From contig CP154955.1 of NCBI GenBank assembly GCA_039621445.1, positions 45,221,540 to 45,285,539 on the forward strand: a DNA stretch of 64,000 nt. Direction: 5' to 3'. A program made the position numbers and the translations under genes. The notes under the pieces were generated by a model that worked only from the letters and a program-made list of their open reading frames with translations, did no database searches and was not told the origin of the DNA. Source of the stretch: Euglena gracilis (lineage: Eukaryota > Euglenida > Euglenophyceae > Euglenales). Of this stretch, positions 61,993-64,000 are shown piece after piece; positions within the stretch are counted from its first letter, which is position 1; every line of letters begins with the position of its first letter.

Positions 61993-63507
61993 AGTGTGTG
62001 TGTGTGTAAGAGAGAGAGAGAGAGGTATTTTTTTCAGTTTTGTGACCGGGGGGAGGGGACAGAAGCTTTAGTGCAACCAAGGGGAGGGGTGGGTGGGTGG
62101 GTGGGTGCCGAGCCCCCCTGAGGGGAGTGGGTTCCCCGCCGGAGGCGAAGTTTTCTTCTATTTTCAAAGAAAATTTGGTCCCCAAAATTGACCCTCAAAA
62201 GTGGGTCCCCCCAAGCTCCCCCTGGGGTCCTCCGGGGATGGGTGGGTGGGTGGGTGAGTACCCCCCGAGTCCTAGAAAAAAACCTCTGGTGTGTGTGTTG
62301 TGTGTGTGTGTGTGTGTGTGTGTTGTGTATTGTGTGTGCGGATGTGACCCATGTGTGTGATCCCCAAAGAATTTGCCCCACCCCTCCATGCCACCCAATT
62401 TCTCCCACAAAAATCAGGCAGGGAGCGTCGCTTAAGCCGAAGTGGACCCCATCACCAGGGGGGGGGGTCCAGCCAGCCAGCAGCCTTACGCCTTTTCCCA
62501 GCCAGCAGCCCCAGACCCCCCTCCCGTAGGGCCAGTACCATCCGGAGGACCCCTGTATGGGGGGTCAGCCACCAGCCTTTTTCCAGCCAGCCCAATTTTT
62601 CCCACCCTCTGAGCTGGACCCCCCAGGTTATTAAGCGACGCCCGGGTCGCTGCCCCTTCTGGGTGATGGGTCTCGCGCCGGGCCGGGGGGAGGGTCCCCT
62701 CTCTCAGCCGGGGGTCTTAAAGCGAAGCCTGGTCTGCCGCGGCGTGCGCTCCGGGCACGTGCGCATCCCAATGGCTCGCTGGGATGTTTGCCAGAAGAGC
62801 TCCCGGCCCTGCGACCTTTGTCCGGCGCCAGGGACTGATCATCCTCATCTTCCTCATCTACCTCCTCCTGAGTCCTTCCGACACTGATGAGGTGTTCCCC
62901 TCCACCCCCCCCCCTTCGATGCCTCCCATAAAAAAAATTGGTTTGGCCAAATGACCACCCAGTTTTCTTCAGCCCCGGTTTTATCCAATTTTGCATGTGT
63001 GCAATCCCCACCGACACAGTTAAGTATGTGTGCCTGCGGGTCTTTGGGCTGAAGATTGAATCGGGAGGGGGAGGGGGAGGGGGAGGACGGGTTGTAAGGT
63101 CCCATTTATTTGGATTGTCGTTTTGGTTCAAAGTGTTGTTTTTTTTCGTTGAGCCCCCTTCACAATACATTTTGACCCAAATCCAACTCAAACGCCCTCC
63201 CCCACAGCTCCCCTCTCCCAGAACCCAAAACAAGAATAACGCCTGCCTGGGTGATGGAGGTGTGGCGTAGTCAGTTCGCGGTGGGCAGCCTGGTTTCTCT
63301 CAAAGGGGTTGGGGGCAAAACAGCGAAAGGTGACTGCCCATACCACCGATTCGTCCCAACGAACCAACCCAACCCCCCACTCTGTCCGCCGCCCTCAGCC
63401 CTCCATCTGGACGGAGGTCAACGAGTCCGTGCGGACGTTTATTGTGCTGAAGGGGGCGATCTCCGCAGTGCTGGGGGTGTTGGTGGCCGTCACACTGTGG
63501 TACCTCG
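56832..63507 (+). CDS. AI-2E family transporter (PerM/UPF0118-like), 3' end beyond window
   Basis: A polytopic membrane protein. Bacterial relatives export autoinducer-2 or act as ion antiporters; the eukaryotic substrate is not known to me. Exons: 56832-57005 (start [15 protein letters not shown]; membrane span; [11 protein letters not shown]), 57384-57544 ([15 protein letters not shown]), 58460-58583 ([20 protein letters not shown], then [12 protein letters not shown]), 61694-61864 ([20 protein letters not shown]), 62832-62891 ([20 protein letters not shown]), possibly 63020 to about 63070 ([15 protein letters not shown], phase does not fit) and 63399-63507 ([20 protein letters not shown], then VAVTLWYLG). 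The join [14 protein letters not shown] reproduces the family N-terminal motif. Phases fit for exons 1-5. The family continues well past WYLGV, so the gene runs on or is truncated by the window. Confidence 0.78.
59265..59652. repeat. fold-back element: CCCCAAATAATACCCC word
   Basis: Several copies of CCCCAAATAATACCCCCC occur at 59258-59310 and 59570-59590. An inverted copy, GGGGTATTATTTGGGGGG, lies at about 59627-59644. It lies in a transporter intron. Confidence 0.7.
60090..60360. repeat. C/G-tract element with GGCGCTTTGTGCC and GGCGCTTCGCAC cores
   Basis: C/G tracts at 60093-60135 and 60322-60360 flank two hairpin-core words in the inverted sense of those at 54500-54630. This suggests a related element in opposite orientation. 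In the same transporter intron. Confidence 0.5.
60640..61030. repeat. TTTTTTGCGCA and TTTTGCCCAATTTTGCACA tandem array
   Basis: Short units TTTTTGCGCA are followed by five or more copies of a roughly 58-bp unit combining TTTTTGCGCATTTTTTGCCC, AATTTTGCACATTTTC and AATTTTTGCG. A smaller array lies at 61222-61268. Intronic. The Phe/Ala/His-rich frames read through it are artefacts. Confidence 0.9.
61435..61477. repeat. compact perfect hairpin
   Basis: GTGGGAAGTTTAATACCCCC (61435-61454) and its exact reverse complement (61458-61477) are separated by three bases. It is the smallest member of the C-tract fold-back set. Confidence 0.9.
61500..61665. repeat. CATA and CACACA/CGCG simple repeats
   Basis: CATACATA, TATGCACA and ACAC/GCGC words just upstream of the transporter exon at 61694. 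Confidence 0.85.
61866..62012. repeat. GT microsatellite starting at a splice donor
   Basis: (GT)n runs from 61866 to about 62007 with few interruptions, followed by a GA tract. The exon ends at 61864, so the donor GT is at 61865-61866 and the array follows almost at once. Confidence 0.95.
62019..62287. mobile_element. hAT-like MITE relative
   Basis: The left end GAGAGGTATTTTTTTCAG and right end CCTAGAAAAAAACCTCTG are imperfect inverted repeats matching the copy at 17812-18044. The interior has C/G tracts and GGGTGGGTGGGTG words. Both flanks are simple repeats, which obscures any target duplication. Confidence 0.5.
62425..62645. repeat. CCAGCCAGCAG-type repeat with terminal inverted ends
   Basis: The ends CGTCGCTTAA (about 62427) and TTAAGCGACG (about 62630) are inverted. 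The interior has GTCCAGCCAGCCAGCAGCC, CCAGCCAGCAGCCC and CTCTGAGCTGGACCCCCC. This is the clearest copy for defining the ends of this family. Confidence 0.6.
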
Positions 63508-63530
63508 GTGTGCACCCATCAAACTTGTGA

Positions 63531-64000
63531 GGACAGGCAGTGAAAGAAATTGTACAATTTTCTCTTGCGGTCTGTTGTTTTGACATGAAGCCCCAATGCG
63601 GGCATGGAGGGTCTAGCCAGTTTTGGACTCGTAATTCGTGTTCTTGCCATGCCCTGTCCCTCAGGAATTGTTTTTGTCTTATTTTCGGCTCGTTACCCTC
63701 CTCTTTGGGAAACCGAATTGTCGGTGATCGCCCATTCATTTGGCGTCACCAGTTGGCATATGTTTTGTTCAACCGTGTGGAGCCAATCATATCACAAAGA
63801 GGAAGGAGGGGGTCCATGATGTCAAAGAAAATTGAATACCTAGATTCCCGCATTTGCCCCACTAGTTGGAAACCATGTTCATTGATTTCCTGAGATTTTC
63901 CCCCGCAAACAAGAGTTTCAGCTATTTTAACTCACTAAGCAACCGTTTTGCTGCATTTTTTTTTGGCATTCACAGTTCATGGGAAACACAATACATTCCT
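63531..64000. other. probable transporter intron at window end
   Basis: Sequence after the last recognised exon has moderate AT content and no repeat. A frame open at 63540-63893 has no transporter-like features. The next transporter exon presumably lies beyond the window. Confidence 0.3.

Overview
This is a stretch of nuclear DNA from an intron-rich eukaryote, not a prokaryote. No prokaryote-style open reading frame of convincing length exists. Coding information sits in short GC-rich exons, mostly 60-220 bp. They are separated by introns and spacers full of simple-sequence arrays, C/G-tract fold-back repeats and MITE-like elements. Every gene I could support reads on the + strand. The COG5 exons seem to me closer to plant COG5 than to animal COG5 as I remember those families, so a green-lineage alga or related protist is my best guess. 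The species cannot be fixed from sequence alone.

Layout. (1) About 1.4-13.5 kb: a multi-exon gene I do not recognise, with Pro/Ser-rich and helical charged exons and a likely stop at 13500-13502. One intron carries a 1.16-kb element with 24-bp terminal inverted repeats, and another carries a minisatellite bracketed by a perfect inverted repeat. (2) 13970 to about 33.7 kb: COG5, a lobe-B subunit of the conserved oligomeric Golgi tethering complex, in about 24 recognisable exons. (3) About 33.7-35.9 kb: spacer with a weak minus-strand ORF and a fold-back repeat. (4) 35942-43231: a cystinosin-type PQ-loop transporter in eight exons, start and stop both visible. (5) 43.2-46.3 kb: spacer with TATG and GT arrays. 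(6) 46333 to 52.2 kb, possibly to 55831: a class 3 lipase with the GHSLGG nucleophile elbow. A C-terminal membrane-segment exon at 55730-55831 may belong to it or to a separate small gene. (7) 56832 to beyond 63.5 kb: an AI-2E family (PerM/UPF0118) membrane transporter, cut by the window edge.

The genes have unrelated membrane-traffic, lysosome/vacuole, lipid and membrane-transport roles and do not form an operon. The most unusual content is repetitive. There are hAT-like MITEs with 8-bp target duplications. There is a diverse set of fold-back elements made of a short AT-rich word joined to a C-tract, many with a GGCGC...GCGCC hairpin core. Several microsatellites begin at or next to splice sites.
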